DNA of 14,344 nucleotides from an uncultured Lachnospiraceae bacterium. Lineage in GTDB: Bacteria > Bacillota > Clostridia > Lachnospirales > Lachnospiraceae. The position numbers were made by a program, and so were the translations under genes. Location: positions 1 to 14,344 of the forward strand of contig CAKRNI010000048.1 of NCBI GenBank assembly GCA_934370915.1, read 5' to 3'. Each line of letters begins with the position of its first letter. Positions within the stretch are counted from its first letter, which is position 1. Of the stretch, positions 13,928-14,344 are shown piece after piece. The notes beneath the pieces were generated by a model. That model searched no databases and was not told the DNA's origin. It saw nothing but the letters and a program-made list of their open reading frames with translations.

Positions 13928-14344
13928 CTAATTCTGGTCCTGATATCCCGTCACCTCATAAAATTTCTCAAGGCTTCCATACTTAAATATCATCTTAAGC
14001 TCGCTTCCGATGCTGTTCATCATGGTCTCATCCGGGATCTCATCGCGGTGATACCAACCGGCCTCAGAGAGCTCATCCTCCTGAAGCTTGATCTTATCCG
14101 GTCCATCAAGCTCCGCAAAGAACCCAATCATCTCCGTGTCGGAAAATGCCCACGGCTGGCTCTTATAATAGCGGATATTCTTAACCTTCAGTCCGACTTC
14201 CTCCATGACCTCACGGTGGATCGTCTCCTCAAAGCTCTCTCCGATCTCCACGAAACCGGCGATCAGTGCGTATCCGCGGTACGGGTTGTTGTTCACGCGG
14301 TATCTGGACATCAAAAGTCTGTCCCCGTCAGAAATCGCAACGAT
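13928..14344 (-). CDS. nudC: NADH pyrophosphatase NudC-like Nudix hydrolase (5' end outside window)
   Basis: C-terminal 138 residues of a Nudix hydrolase that splits NAD(H), and in some species removes NAD caps from RNA 5' ends. The frame is open to the right edge and its first visible residues IVAISDGDRLLMSRYR match the family's second strand, so the true start is outside. The Nudix box GFVEIGESFEETIHREVMEEVG is intact, with the metal-binding REVMEE core. It is followed by KSQPWAFSDTEMIGF, which corresponds to the SQPWPFPxS signature of NudC; the second P position here reads Ala and the FP reads FS, a modest departure. The N-terminal part and any zinc ribbon cannot be seen. Confidence 0.88.
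   Translation of the reverse strand: MVAISDGDRLLMSRYRVNNNPYRGYALIAGFVEIGESFEETIHREVMEEVGLKVKNIRYYKSQPWAFSDTEMIGFFAELDGPDKIKLQEDELSEAGWYHRDEIPDETMMNSIGSELKMIFKYGSLEKFYEVTGYQDQN

Overview
The window looks like chromosomal DNA of a low-to-moderate GC Gram-positive anaerobe of the Clostridia, most likely Lachnospiraceae-like. The pointers are strong GGAGG ribosome sites, TTGACA/TATAAT-type promoters, short intrinsic terminators, a lipoprotein-type metal-binding protein, a secreted choline-binding-type repeat protein, a YitT-family membrane protein and a DUF3870 protein. I see no phage, transposon, CRISPR, rRNA or tRNA. The taxon is inferred from gene style, not from a marker gene.

Layout from left to right. 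(1) 84-2809, minus strand: a three-gene zinc-type ABC importer, znuA-znuC-znuB, tightly overlapping; the binding protein carries a very long His/Asp loop. (2) 2949-3608, minus: a HAD-family phosphatase with its own promoter. (3) 3897-4379, plus: a 160-residue secreted protein with cell-wall-binding repeats, ending at a bidirectional terminator shared with (4) 4451-7797, minus: an export operon of membrane fusion protein, MacB-type ATPase and MacB-type permease. (5) 8051-9806, plus: an ATPase and permease of the nitrate/sulfonate/taurine type with no substrate-binding protein beside them, closed by an intrinsic terminator. (6) 9924-10823, minus: a YitT-family membrane protein with a long structured leader. 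(7) 11093-11425, minus: a DUF3870 protein, divergent from (8) 11818-12708, plus: a D-glutamate cyclase-like (DUF4392) protein, followed by (9) 12855-13751, plus: a LysR regulator. (10) 13928 to the right edge, minus: a NudC-like NADH pyrophosphatase, cut by the window.

The most interesting region is the 235-base stretch in front of the glutamate cyclase-like gene. A promoter (11582-11610) starts a transcript of about 200 untranslated bases. These bases can fold either into a 15-pair stem closing a small multi-part loop (11626-11689) or into an intrinsic terminator with a seven-T run (11678-11717). The two folds share bases 11678-11689, which is the usual architecture of a riboswitch or protein-controlled attenuator. 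I do not recognise the enclosed core as a known class. The minus-strand promoter of the DUF3870 gene lies back to back with this promoter (their -35 boxes touch), so DUF3870, the cyclase-like protein and the LysR regulator may form one regulated unit, perhaps concerned with D-glutamate/5-oxoproline metabolism.
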